NCBI GenBank assembly: GCA_964370115.1
Contig: CAYJIA010000046.1
Coordinates: 1 to 16,844 of the forward strand
Origin: SIG603 sp964370115
GTDB taxonomy: Bacteria > Bacillota > Clostridia > Oscillospirales > Acutalibacteraceae
Length of the DNA: 16,844 nt
Direction of reading: 5' to 3'
The translations under genes were made by a program, and so were the position numbers. This document shows, in pieces, positions 1 through 7,252 of this stretch; within the stretch, counting starts at the first letter, position 1; each line of letters starts with the position of its first letter. The notes beneath the pieces were generated by a model that saw only the letters and a program-made list of their open reading frames with translations, had not been told where the DNA came from and ran no database searches.

Positions 1-2
1 AA

Positions 3-53
3 TACCGACCTCCCACTCGTTAGATTTTTAGGTCTAACTTTTGGGGGTCGGTA
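3..53. repeat. Long imperfect hairpin at window edge, downstream of pnp
   Basis: Outer arms TACCGACC (3-10) and GGTCGGTA (46-53) are perfectly complementary. Inner arms GTTAGA (19-24) and TCTAAC (33-38) close an 8-nt loop. Between them CCC (12-14) can pair with GGG (43-45) or nearby bases, leaving an ACTC/TTTT internal loop. It lies 25 nt past the pnp stop, so it may be part of the pnp 3' end. A U-tract on the minus strand cannot be judged because the window ends. A remnant of an insertion-sequence end is another possibility; I see no transposase. Confidence 0.5.
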
Positions 54-77
54 CAAAATGCCACTGGATTTTTAATA

Positions 78-2264
78 TTAGTTTCTATCTCTATTGTCTC
101 TTCTAAAACCGTCTCTTCTTGGAGCTGGTCTTCTTGGAGCGTCTGAAATTGTGTTTTCAGGTACTGCGCCGTCTAAATCAATCATAGCGTCTCTTCTTGA
201 AAGGTTTAGTCTGCCTTTTTCGTCAACTTCTAAAACTTTAACTTTAATTACGTCGCCCATATTTACAACATCAGAAACTTTTTCAGTTCTTTTAATGTCA
301 AGTCTTGAAATATGAACAAGTCCTTCTTTGCCCGGTGCAATTTCTACAAATGCACCAAAGTCCATAAGTCTTGTAACTTTACCTGTGTAGTAAGAACCTG
401 CCTCAGGATCGTTTACTATTGTGTCGATAATATCCATCGCGCGACGGCAGTTATCGATATTAATACCAGAAACAAAGCATTTTCCATCGTCGTCGATGTC
501 AACTTTAACTTCGCACTCTGCACAGATTTTTTGAATTACTTTACCGCCAGAGCCTATAACTTCGCGGATTTTATCAACAGGAACCATAGTAGAAAGCATT
601 TTTGGAGCATAAGTTGAAAGCTCGTCTCTAGGCTCTGCTATTACAGGAAGCATGATATCGTCTAGGATATACTCTCTTGCAGATTTTGTTTTTGCAAATG
701 CTTCTTTAATCATTTCAGGTGTAAGACCTGTGATTTTAAGGTCCATTTGAATTGCAGTGATACCTTTTTTAGAACCTGCAACTTTAAAGTCCATGTCGCC
801 AAAGAAATCTTCTAGGCCTTGAATGTCAACCATAGTCATCCATCTGTCGCCCTCTGTGATAAGACCACAAGAAATACCAGCAACAGGAGCTTTAATTGGA
901 ACACCAGCTGCCATTAGAGCAAGAGTTGAACCGCAGATAGCACCTTGAGATGTAGAACCGTTTGAAGATAAAACTTCAGAAACAAGTCTTATTGTGTATG
1001 GGAAATCCTCTACTTCTGGAATAACAGGTAAAAGTGCTCTTTCAGCAAGCGCACCGTGACCTACTTCACGTCTGCCAGGACCTCTTGAAGGTCTAGCCTC
1101 ACCTACTGAGTAAGAAGGGAAGTTGTAGTGGTGGATATATCTTTTTGACTCTTCTTCGTCGATACCGTCTAGAAGTTGGTTGTCTCTAATTGAGCCTAGA
1201 GTTGCAATTGTAAGAACTTGAGTTTGTCCTCTTGTAAACATACCAGAACCATGAACTCTTGGAAGTAGGTCAACTTGTGAGTTTAGTGGACGAATTTCAT
1301 CCATTCCTCTGCCGTCAACACGTTTTTGCTCGTCTAAAAGCCAACGTCTAACGATATATTTTTGTGTTTTATATAGGCACTCGTCGATTTTTCCGCCTTG
1401 GTCTGGGTAGATTTCGGCAAATTTCTCGTGAGCTCTTTCGTATATTGGTTTTAGTCTTTCGTCTCTTACAGATTTATCATCTGTATCAAGAGCTAACTTG
1501 ATGTCTTCCATAGTGAAGTCTTTAACCGCGTTAAACATATCGGCATCAGGCTCGTTTGATGGGTAAGAGAACTTCTCTTTACCAATCTCGGCTGTAACTT
1601 CTTCGATAAATTTAATGATTTTTTGGTTTTCTGCATGGCCTGCCATGATAGCGTCATACATATCGTCATCAGGAATTTCGTTAGCGCCTGCCTCTATCAT
1701 AGCAATTCTGTCAGATGTAGAAGCAACTGTAACTGCCATTTGAGAAACTTTTCTTTGCTCCATTGTTGGGTTTAAAACGAATTTTCCGTCTACTAAACCA
1801 ACTGAAACACCGCTGATAGGTCCATTCCATGGAATATCAGAGATAGATAGTGCAAGTGAAGTACCAAACATAGCAGCAATTTCGGGTGAGCAGTCAGGGT
1901 CAACCGACATAACTGTGCAAACTATGCAAACGTCGTTTCTCATGTCTTTTGGGAAAAGAGGTCTAATTGGTCTGTCTATCATACGGCAAACAAGTACAGC
2001 CTTGTCTGTTGGACGACCTTCTCTTTTTAGGAAAGAGCCTGGGATTTTACCTACTGAATATAGTTTTTCCTCAAAATCAACTGATAGAGGGAAGAAGTCT
2101 ATACCGTCTCTTGGTTTTGCAGAGGCTGTGATTGCCACGTGTACAGTTGTTTCGCCGTAACGTACAAGGCATTGGCCATTTGCAAGTTGTGCCATTTTGC
2201 CAGTCTCGACAACTAGAGGTCTGCCGGCAAATTCGGTTTCAAAAACCTTAAAATTTTCAAACAT
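78..2264 (-). CDS. pnp: Polyribonucleotide nucleotidyltransferase (PNPase)
   Basis: PNPase is a trimeric 3'-5' exoribonuclease that phosphorolyses RNA to nucleoside diphosphates; it acts in mRNA decay in the cytoplasm. The 728-residue product has the full family layout. An N-terminal RNase PH core contains FFPLSVDFEEK and REGRPTDKAVL. An alpha-helical linker is followed by a second RNase PH core with VHGSGMFTRGQTQVL, GHGALAERAL (from residue 402) and GDMDFKVAG, whose Asp490 and Asp492 match the catalytic region. A KH domain has its GSGG loop at 571-574, and an S1 domain starts near 624. The tail is Arg/Asp-rich. Length is normal to slightly long. The ATG is preceded by GGAAAGGA. The neighbour rpsO, common upstream of pnp, is not present in the window; the gene appears to be transcribed alone from the promoter at 2388-2416. 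Confidence 0.98.
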   Translation of the reverse strand: MFENFKVFETEFAGRPLVVETGKMAQLANGQCLVRYGETTVHVAITASAKPRDGIDFFPLSVDFEEKLYSVGKIPGSFLKREGRPTDKAVLVCRMIDRPIRPLFPKDMRNDVCIVCTVMSVDPDCSPEIAAMFGTSLALSISDIPWNGPISGVSVGLVDGKFVLNPTMEQRKVSQMAVTVASTSDRIAMIEAGANEIPDDDMYDAIMAGHAENQKIIKFIEEVTAEIGKEKFSYPSNEPDADMFNAVKDFTMEDIKLALDTDDKSVRDERLKPIYERAHEKFAEIYPDQGGKIDECLYKTQKYIVRRWLLDEQKRVDGRGMDEIRPLNSQVDLLPRVHGSGMFTRGQTQVLTIATLGSIRDNQLLDGIDEEESKRYIHHYNFPSYSVGEARPSRGPGRREVGHGALAERALLPVIPEVEDFPYTIRLVSEVLSSNGSTSQGAICGSTLALMAAGVPIKAPVAGISCGLITEGDRWMTMVDIQGLEDFFGDMDFKVAGSKKGITAIQMDLKITGLTPEMIKEAFAKTKSAREYILDDIMLPVIAEPRDELSTYAPKMLSTMVPVDKIREVIGSGGKVIQKICAECEVKVDIDDDGKCFVSGINIDNCRRAMDIIDTIVNDPEAGSYYTGKVTRLMDFGAFVEIAPGKEGLVHISRLDIKRTEKVSDVVNMGDVIKVKVLEVDEKGRLNLSRRDAMIDLDGAVPENTISDAPRRPAPRRDGFRRDNRDRN

Positions 2265-2278
2265 AACATTTTCCTTTC

Positions 2279-2353
2279 CTGCAATTTTTGCAGTATAAAA
2301 TTAATTTTTTCCGCAGTTTAACAATAAAACCAAGGCAAACTTACCCATTTGCC
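2279..2353 (-). promoter_or_regulatory. Structured pnp leader with hairpins
   Basis: Read on the minus strand, the untranslated leader holds GGCAAA/TTTGCC (2334-2339 with 2348-2353). Directly abutting the Shine-Dalgarno is CTGCAA-AAA-TTGCAG (2279-2293), a perfect 6-bp stem. In E. coli a leader hairpin mediates PNPase autoregulation. Whether these hairpins do so here is inference from position only. Confidence 0.45.
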
Positions 2354-2387
2354 CTCGTTTCACTGCTAAACAGCGGTCTTACAGTTT

Positions 2388-2416
2388 ATAATATCAGATT
2401 TTGGTGTAAAATACAA
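2388..2416 (-). promoter_or_regulatory. Sigma-A-type promoter for pnp
   Basis: On the minus strand, -35 TTGTAT (2411-2416) and -10 TATTAT (2388-2393) are separated by exactly 17 bp and lie about 125 bp upstream of the pnp start. Two -35 bases and one -10 base deviate from consensus. Confidence 0.6.
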
Positions 2417-2424
2417 GAACTTTG

Positions 2425-2470
2425 TAATTAATAATGAATAATTAATAATGAATAATTGTGGTGAAAACGG
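2425..2470 (-). repeat. Heptanucleotide array and GTGGTGAAAA boundary
   Basis: On the plus strand the heptads TAATTAA, TAATGAA, TAATTAA, TAATGAA run from 2425 to 2452. They are followed by TAATTGT and the boundary GTGGTGAAAACGGG at 2458-2471. Read on the minus strand this is CACCAC followed by AATTATT-type heptads, the same end as the right arm of the element at 9413-9531. It therefore marks the far end of the long repeat copy at 2497-2666. Confidence 0.7.
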
Positions 2471-2496
2471 GTGGAGTTAACTTTTCGATCTTCACT

Positions 2497-2527
2497 AAAA
2501 AAGGAAAACCCCCAACGAGGGTTTTCC
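2497..2527 (-). terminator. Rho-independent terminator of the isomerase transcript
   Basis: On the minus strand GGAAAACCC (2527-2519) pairs with GGGTTTTCC (2511-2503), a 9-bp stem followed by six T residues (2502-2497). It is the last hairpin of the long structured repeat and ends transcription coming from 3477. Confidence 0.85.
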
Positions 2528-2666
2528 TCTTTAAATGTCCACTGGACATTTAAATTCACCATTCCTGCGTTTTTTTAAGGATTGGATTTCGTTTTCTGCG
2601 GAAAACGCCTCAGGGCTCTGCCCTAAGTACCCGCAATTTTTCGAGAAAACCCCGTAAAGCTTTTAT
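2497..2666 (-). repeat. Long-form multi-hairpin intergenic repeat, copy A
   Basis: Reading on the minus strand, the copy starts with TAAAAGCTTTA about 11 nt after the isomerase stop. Successive hairpins follow: TTTTC/GAAAA (2638-2649, degraded relative to the other copy), AGGGC/GCCCT (2612-2624), CGTTTTC/GAAAACG (2590-2607), TTTAAATGTCC/GGACATTTAAA (2530-2554), and the terminator. It matches 16581-16748 throughout, including unpaired linkers such as AAATCCAAT and CTTAAAAAAACGCAGGAA. The stem differences are compensated on both sides. Confidence 0.85.
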
Positions 2667-2676
2667 CTTCGTTAAT

Positions 2677-3477
2677 TTAAAAGTGTTTTTTTATTTCGTC
2701 TAAGACCTCTTTATATTCCTTTGGTTCTTCTTCTAATTTTGGGAAAGAGCATTCCATTGAAAATGTGTCGTCATAGCCTATTTCTTTTAAGGTGTATAGA
2801 AACTCCATAAACTCAGGCATGTCTAAAACATTTGGGTAGGTTCGCCCTAAGACTCTTGCAAAGTGGACGTGGCCTATATGGGCGCCTCGGGTTTCTATCA
2901 GGCTTAAGTCCTCGTTTGCTATGCTAAAATGAAAATAATCTATTATGCTTTTTACGTTTTTTAAGCCCAAATTTTTGCAAATTCTACTGCTCTCTTCAAA
3001 GCTTGTGACTATATTGCTTTCCGATAAATTAAGATGCTCAATCTCAAGCTCGATATCATAAGGCTTAAACTCTTTCGATATTAGTTTTACACAGTTGATA
3101 AATTCTTCATGGGCTCTATCAAGTGGATATCCCGGTGCGGCATTTCTAGCGCCTGAACTGCCCAAAACAATTTTCTTTGCACCTGTTTTATGCGCCCTAT
3201 ATGCCGCTTTTTTTACATAGCGCAAAAATAAGTCTTGGTCAAAAGTGTCACCGACAAGTTTAATTTCAGCAGGGAAAAATGAATTATAGGCGTAAATGCT
3301 TATCGGAAAATCTTTTGCGCAGTCTAAAAATATTTCAAATTCTTCGTCGCTTAAAGCAGAAAGTCTAGATAAAGGTAGCTCTAGGTAATCAAACCCGCAG
3401 TTTTTGATGAAATCAATATGCGGCACGATGTATTTTGAGCCGCTTTTTTCAAAGCCTATACAAATTCCGAATTTCAA
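2677..3477 (-). CDS. Sugar phosphate isomerase/epimerase family (TIM barrel)
   Basis: The 266-residue protein fits the xylose-isomerase-like / AP endonuclease 2 superfamily, whose members isomerise or epimerise free or phosphorylated sugars with a divalent metal. The four expected metal ligands are visible: Glu147 in LEIEH, Asp180 in IIDYFHF, His205 in GHVHFA and Glu242 in FSMEC. Spacing resembles the D-tagatose/D-psicose 3-epimerase group, but the exact substrate cannot be read off. The start is UUG at 3475-3477, with an AAGGA Shine-Dalgarno inside the end of the upstream gene. Only 5 nt separate it from that gene's stop, so the two are co-translated. There is no signal peptide. Its transcript runs into the structured repeat and terminator at 2497-2666. 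Confidence 0.88.
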   Translation of the reverse strand: MKFGICIGFEKSGSKYIVPHIDFIKNCGFDYLELPLSRLSALSDEEFEIFLDCAKDFPISIYAYNSFFPAEIKLVGDTFDQDLFLRYVKKAAYRAHKTGAKKIVLGSSGARNAAPGYPLDRAHEEFINCVKLISKEFKPYDIELEIEHLNLSESNIVTSFEESSRICKNLGLKNVKSIIDYFHFSIANEDLSLIETRGAHIGHVHFARVLGRTYPNVLDMPEFMEFLYTLKEIGYDDTFSMECSFPKLEEEPKEYKEVLDEIKKHF

Positions 3478-3482
3478 AATTA

Positions 3483-3989
3483 TCAGTCCTTTTTAAGTAT
3501 TTTTTCTATTTCCACAACATACATAAAGTGATAGTCTTTTTCTGGGTACCATTTTTCGTCACAGCCTGTGTCTATGAAGCACTCGGGAAGCATTTCTTGC
3601 TTGTAGAGTTTTTTGCATAAAAACACTGTGTCGGATTCGCTAAAGTAAGGTGTTTGACCCTCGTGAGCCACGGTGAGATTTGCTTTTTGTATTTTGTCTT
3701 CGTCACGACCAGACACAGTGCCAAGGTAGCCAAGCTCTTTTCTAAAACTGTTGGGCAGCACGCTTAAAGACAAGGTAGTGCTAGAGTCGACAAATTCTCT
3801 TGTATAGCGCTGAGGTCTTATGAAAATATAGGCGACGGGTTTGTTCCACATTATTCCAATTCCACCCCAAGATGCGGTCATGGTGTTTTGCTTTCCGTCT
3901 TTTTCGGCAGTGATTAAAAGCCAGTCTTTACCGACGGTTTTAAAAGCATTAAAATCTAGTTCGTATGGGTTAATTTCTTTAAATGACAT
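3483..3989 (-). CDS. Flavin reductase-like FMN-binding split-barrel protein
   Basis: This 168-residue protein resembles the flavin reductase-like family, which binds FMN in a split beta-barrel and reduces flavins or substrates with NAD(P)H. Supporting segments are TMTASWGGIGIMWNKPV and FIRPQRYTREFVDSS (residues about 36-72), the usual flavin-contacting region, followed by SLSVLP and ELGYLGTVSGRDEDK. The ATG has AGGAG 7 nt upstream. It is the first gene of a two-gene unit with the isomerase/epimerase downstream. The partner or substrate is unknown. Linkage to a sugar epimerase is not an obvious pathway, so the shared operon is the main clue to function. Confidence 0.85.
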   Translation of the reverse strand: MSFKEINPYELDFNAFKTVGKDWLLITAEKDGKQNTMTASWGGIGIMWNKPVAYIFIRPQRYTREFVDSSTTLSLSVLPNSFRKELGYLGTVSGRDEDKIQKANLTVAHEGQTPYFSESDTVFLCKKLYKQEMLPECFIDTGCDEKWYPEKDYHFMYVVEIEKILKKD

Positions 3990-4013
3990 AATGATGCTCC
4001 TTTTTTTAAAATT

Positions 4014-4137
4014 GAGAATTGATAATTGAGAATGGAGAATTAAGGTTCACGCCTGTGGCGTGTTTAAAATAAAAAATCCAAAGGATTTTCGCCACAACTA
4101 TTAACTATTAATTATTAATTATTAATTATTAATTAAA
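4014..4137 (-). repeat. Short-form heptad-armed two-hairpin repeat
   Basis: On the plus strand, four heptads (GAGAATT, GATAATT, GAGAATG, GAGAATT; 4014-4041) lead to AAGGTT. Next come hairpin CACGCC-TGT-GGCGTG (4048-4062), an AT linker, and hairpin AAAATCC-AAA-GGATTTT (4073-4089). The boundary CGCCAC is followed by five heptads (AACTATT, AACTATT, AATTATT three times; 4096-4130). The array runs into the xylB stop codon at 4133-4135. It is the same architecture as 9413-9531 in opposite orientation. Confidence 0.85.
4067..4089 (-). terminator. Probable xylB terminator inside the repeat
   Basis: On the minus strand AAAATCC-TTT-GGATTTT forms a 7-bp stem, and the T-rich tail TTATTTT follows. It lies about 45 nt past the xylB stop. 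The stem is AT-rich, so efficiency is uncertain. Confidence 0.5.
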
Positions 4138-5656
4138 GTTCTGAAAGGGCTTTAAAGCTTTCTTTTAAAGCGGGGTATAAATCTTTGTATAGTTTATAGA
4201 ACTTTTTGTACTTTATACTATTTTTTTCAATAGGGTTTTGTATGGTTTTTGCGGTGATTATTTTTTCACAGGCGCTTACAACATCTGAGTAAATCCCTAC
4301 GCCAACACCAGCCAGTATCGCTACTCCAAGTGCTGGTCCCTCGCTTGTGTTTACAGTGCTTACTGGGCATTCGTAAATGTCGCACAGCATTTGTCTCCAA
4401 AGTGGAGATTTTCCGCCTCCTCCACAGGCAAGCATTGCATCAATCGTTACGCCCATTTCGTTTAGCACCGAAACGCTGTCGGCTTGTGAGTAGCTGACAC
4501 CCTCCATAACGGCTCTTAGCATGTCGTATTTTGTGTGTATTGCAGAAAGTCCTACAAATGCGCCACGACAATCTGGGTCAAGGTGTGGTGTGCGCTCACC
4601 CATTAAATATGGCAAATATAAAAGCTTGTTTGCTCCAATTGGAGATTTTTCGGCCTGTTTGTCCATTAAAACATAGGGGTCAACCCCCATGCCGTTTGCT
4701 GTTTCAATTTCGCTTTGACAAAAATTGTCTCTAAACCATTTTAGCGAAAGTCCTGCACCCTGGGTTACGCCCATTACATGCCACTGGTTTGGAACAGACG
4801 AGCAAAATGTATGCACCCTGCCTTTTTTGTCTATGCTCATTTTTGAGGTGTGTGCGTATACAACACCTGAGCTTCCTATGGTTGTAAACGCCTTGCCGTC
4901 TGTCACAACGCCTGTGCCTACTGCCGCGGAGGCGTTGTCTCCGGCACCTGCGACTATCGCTGTGCCCGCTAAAAGTCCTGTAAGCTCAGACGCTTTTTTG
5001 TGGACAGTGCCTGTTACTTCGGGAGACTCATAAACCTTTGCAAGAAGTGACATATCTATGTCTAGTTTATCGCACACTTCCTTGCTCCAACACCTGTTTT
5101 TTATATCTAAAAGTTGCATTCCAGAGGCGTCGGATACATCTGTTGCAAAGTCTCCGCTTAGCATATATCTTACATAGTCTTTCGGTAAAAGTATATGTGC
5201 GCATTTTTCGTAAATTTCAGGCTCGTTTTCTCTTACCCATAAAATTTTTGAGGCGGTAAAGCCTGTCAGTGCTGGGTTTGCGGTGATTTCTATAAGTCTA
5301 TCTTTGCCAACTTTTTCGGTGATTTCCTCGCACTGTTTGCCTGTTCGTTGGTCGCACCAAATTATTGAGTTCCTTAAAACCTCGCCGTTTTTGTCGAGCA
5401 TTACAAGTCCGTGCATTTGTCCCGATATTCCTATGCCCTTTATGTCGCTTGTGGGTACACCCGAATTTTTTATAACATAGTTTAAAGAGTCTATTGTCGC
5501 CTGCCACCAATGAAGTGGATTTTGCTCTGCCCAGCCATTTTGCGCTTGATATAAAGGGTACTCTATAGCGTGGGAGCAAACGGACCTGCCATCGCTGTCG
5601 AAAAGCACAGTTTTTGTGGCGCTAGTGCCTAAATCTATGCCTATTAAATAAGCCAA
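4133..5656 (-). CDS. xylB: Xylulokinase (FGGY carbohydrate kinase)
   Basis: It phosphorylates D-xylulose to D-xylulose 5-phosphate with ATP, feeding the pentose phosphate pathway. The 507-residue protein has both FGGY domains. The N-terminal ATPase loop is IGIDLGTSATKTVLFD. GISGQMHGLVMLD and DWR-equivalent WCDQRT follow. The catalytic-base Asp240 lies in AGAGDNASAAVG. C-terminal GVSYSQADSVSVLNEMG and ACGGGGKSPLW complete the nucleotide site. Sequence style is classical XylB rather than glycerol kinase. Start is UUG (5654-5656) with GGAGG 8 nt upstream; no nearby ATG fits. It is divergent from the FAD oxidoreductase operon. No xylose isomerase xylA is adjacent; a fucose-isomerase-family protein lies further along, so the true substrate could be another ketose. 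Confidence 0.93.
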   Translation of the reverse strand: MAYLIGIDLGTSATKTVLFDSDGRSVCSHAIEYPLYQAQNGWAEQNPLHWWQATIDSLNYVIKNSGVPTSDIKGIGISGQMHGLVMLDKNGEVLRNSIIWCDQRTGKQCEEITEKVGKDRLIEITANPALTGFTASKILWVRENEPEIYEKCAHILLPKDYVRYMLSGDFATDVSDASGMQLLDIKNRCWSKEVCDKLDIDMSLLAKVYESPEVTGTVHKKASELTGLLAGTAIVAGAGDNASAAVGTGVVTDGKAFTTIGSSGVVYAHTSKMSIDKKGRVHTFCSSVPNQWHVMGVTQGAGLSLKWFRDNFCQSEIETANGMGVDPYVLMDKQAEKSPIGANKLLYLPYLMGERTPHLDPDCRGAFVGLSAIHTKYDMLRAVMEGVSYSQADSVSVLNEMGVTIDAMLACGGGGKSPLWRQMLCDIYECPVSTVNTSEGPALGVAILAGVGVGIYSDVVSACEKIITAKTIQNPIEKNSIKYKKFYKLYKDLYPALKESFKALSEL

Positions 5657-5693
5657 AATGTTTACCTCCGTTTCGTTATTTCTATTTTCTTAT

Positions 5694-5722
5694 ATTGTGA
5701 TATATTTTTTTTACAATGTCAA
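5694..5722 (-). promoter_or_regulatory. Probable xylB promoter
   Basis: On the minus strand a perfect -35 TTGACA (5717-5722) is followed after 17 bp by CACAAT (5694-5699), a weak -10. Other AT-rich hexamers nearby could serve instead. Confidence 0.5.
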
Positions 5723-5732
5723 TATGTTTTCG

Positions 5733-5761
5733 TTGAAAAAAGGTAAGATGTATGGTAAAAT
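5733..5761 (+). promoter_or_regulatory. Sigma-A-type promoter of the FAD oxidoreductase operon
   Basis: TTGAAA (5733-5738), a 17-bp spacer and TAAAAT (5756-5761) give a strong match. The start codon lies at 5813, so the leader would be about 45 nt. Confidence 0.7.
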
Positions 5762-5778
5762 TCAATATATATTAATAT

Positions 5779-5792
5779 TTGCATAGATGCAA
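5779..5792. promoter_or_regulatory. Palindrome TTGCAT-AG-ATGCAA, candidate operator
   Basis: A perfect 6+2+6 inverted repeat lies just downstream of the promoter at 5733-5761 and immediately before the AAGGA of the ribosome binding site. The position suits a repressor operator for the plus-strand operon. It does not fit a cre (CcpA) site. The regulator is not in the window. Confidence 0.45.
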
Positions 5793-5812
5793 GGAATGGA
5801 GCAAGTTTATTT

Positions 5813-7252
5813 ATGACTTATGATGCGATTGTTATTGGTGGGGGAGTTATAGGTTGTGCTGTTTTGAGAGAGCTTTCAAAGTTTAGCAAAAACATAGCCT
5901 TAATTGAGAAAAAAGAAGATATTTGTACTGAAACTTCAAAGGCGAATTCTGCTATTATTCACGCAGGTTTCGATGCGAAAAATGGAACACTTATGGCTAA
6001 AATGAATGTGCGTGGCAATGAGATGATGGACGATGTCTCAAAAGAGCTTGACATTCATTTTAAAAGAATAGGTGCTCTTGTTTTATGTTTTGATGAAAAT
6101 GACAAGGACAAACTACAAGATTTATATCAAAGAGGCGTTAATAATGGAGTGAAAGAACTGTCGATTTTAAGCCGTGAAGAAGCACTTTTGGTAGAGCCTA
6201 ATTTATCAGACGGAGTTTGTGGGGCGCTTTATGCAAAAACTTCGGGAATAGTATGTCCATTTGGCATGACTTGGGCTTTTGCCGAGAATGCCGCCCAAAA
6301 CGGAGCTAGTTTTTTCTTTAACAGTGGTGTAGAGAAAATAGAGAAAAAAGACGGAGTTTTTGAAATTACTACGATGGATAAAACTTTTTATGCAAAGACG
6401 ATAGTAAACTGCGCAGGCGTTTATGCTGACGAAATCCATAACATGGTGTGTGAGGACAAGCTAGAGATTACGCCTAGAAGGGGCGAGTATATACTATGCG
6501 ATAAAACAGCAGGAAATGCGGCAAAACTTACATTATTTCAACTTCCAACAATTTACGGCAAGGGTATTTTAGTCTCGCCTACAGTGGACGGCAACTTGCT
6601 TTTAGGGCCTACAGCCGAGGATATAAGTGATAAAGAGGATATAAGCACAACGGCAGATGGCCTTGAAACAGTGCTTAAAAAGGCGGCACTTTCTGTTAAA
6701 AACCTACCTGCAAGACAGGCTATAACCTCTTTTACAGGGCTTAGGGCTCATACTCATGCAGACGAGTTTATCTTAAAAGAATCGGCAGATAATTTCTTCG
6801 ACGCGGCAGGAATAGAGAGCCCAGGGCTTTCTAGTGCGCCTGCAATAGGAGAATTTATGGCGGATATGGTGGCTAAAAAACTAGGACTTTCAAAAAGAGA
6901 GGACTTTAAGCCAAACAGAAAAGGTGTCACAAGAACAGACGAGCTTCCTTTTGACGATAGGGCAAAACTTATTAACGAAAATTCAAGTTACGGCAGAATT
7001 ATTTGCAGATGTGAAATGATAAGCGAAGGCGAAATTGTAGACGCTATAAGAAAAGCACCGGGTGCTACAACTGTGGACGGCGTAAAAAGAAGGGTCAGGG
7101 CAGGCGCCGGACGATGTCAAGGCGGATTTTGCTCACCAAAGGTCATAAGCATACTTGCAAGAGAGCTTGGGATTTCAGAAGAAGAAGTGAGAAAGAGCAA
7201 TGAAAAATCTTACTTAATTGCCCACAAAACTCAAAAAGGGGGTAATAAATAA
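5813..7252 (+). CDS. FAD-dependent dehydrogenase, GlpA/LhgO type with BFD-like Fe-S domain
   Basis: The 479-residue protein starts with a Rossmann FAD motif (AIVIGGGVIGCAVLREL) and the family segment NSAIIHAGFDAK. A DAO-fold domain follows to about residue 360. The C-terminal BFD-like [2Fe-2S] domain carries Cys398, Cys400, Cys435 and Cys440 in a C-x-C...C-x4-C arrangement (ICRCE, RCQGGFC). This domain order matches anaerobic glycerol-3-phosphate dehydrogenase large subunits of Firmicutes, which oxidise glycerol 3-phosphate to dihydroxyacetone phosphate. The same fold also covers L-2-hydroxyglutarate oxidase-like enzymes. The stop overlaps the next start (TAATG), so the genes are translationally coupled. 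No glycerol kinase or facilitator is adjacent, leaving the substrate open. Confidence 0.85.
   Translation: MTYDAIVIGGGVIGCAVLRELSKFSKNIALIEKKEDICTETSKANSAIIHAGFDAKNGTLMAKMNVRGNEMMDDVSKELDIHFKRIGALVLCFDENDKDKLQDLYQRGVNNGVKELSILSREEALLVEPNLSDGVCGALYAKTSGIVCPFGMTWAFAENAAQNGASFFFNSGVEKIEKKDGVFEITTMDKTFYAKTIVNCAGVYADEIHNMVCEDKLEITPRRGEYILCDKTAGNAAKLTLFQLPTIYGKGILVSPTVDGNLLLGPTAEDISDKEDISTTADGLETVLKKAALSVKNLPARQAITSFTGLRAHTHADEFILKESADNFFDAAGIESPGLSSAPAIGEFMADMVAKKLGLSKREDFKPNRKGVTRTDELPFDDRAKLINENSSYGRIICRCEMISEGEIVDAIRKAPGATTVDGVKRRVRAGAGRCQGGFCSPKVISILARELGISEEEVRKSNEKSYLIAHKTQKGGNK

Noticed and set aside
4725..5033. Open frame of 102 codons on the plus strand inside xylB
   Set aside because: It is antisense to a clear FGGY kinase and has no recognisable domain or ribosome site.
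5779..5792. Catabolite-responsive cre site
   Set aside because: TTGCATAGATGCAA lacks the central CG and other conserved bases of the cre consensus.
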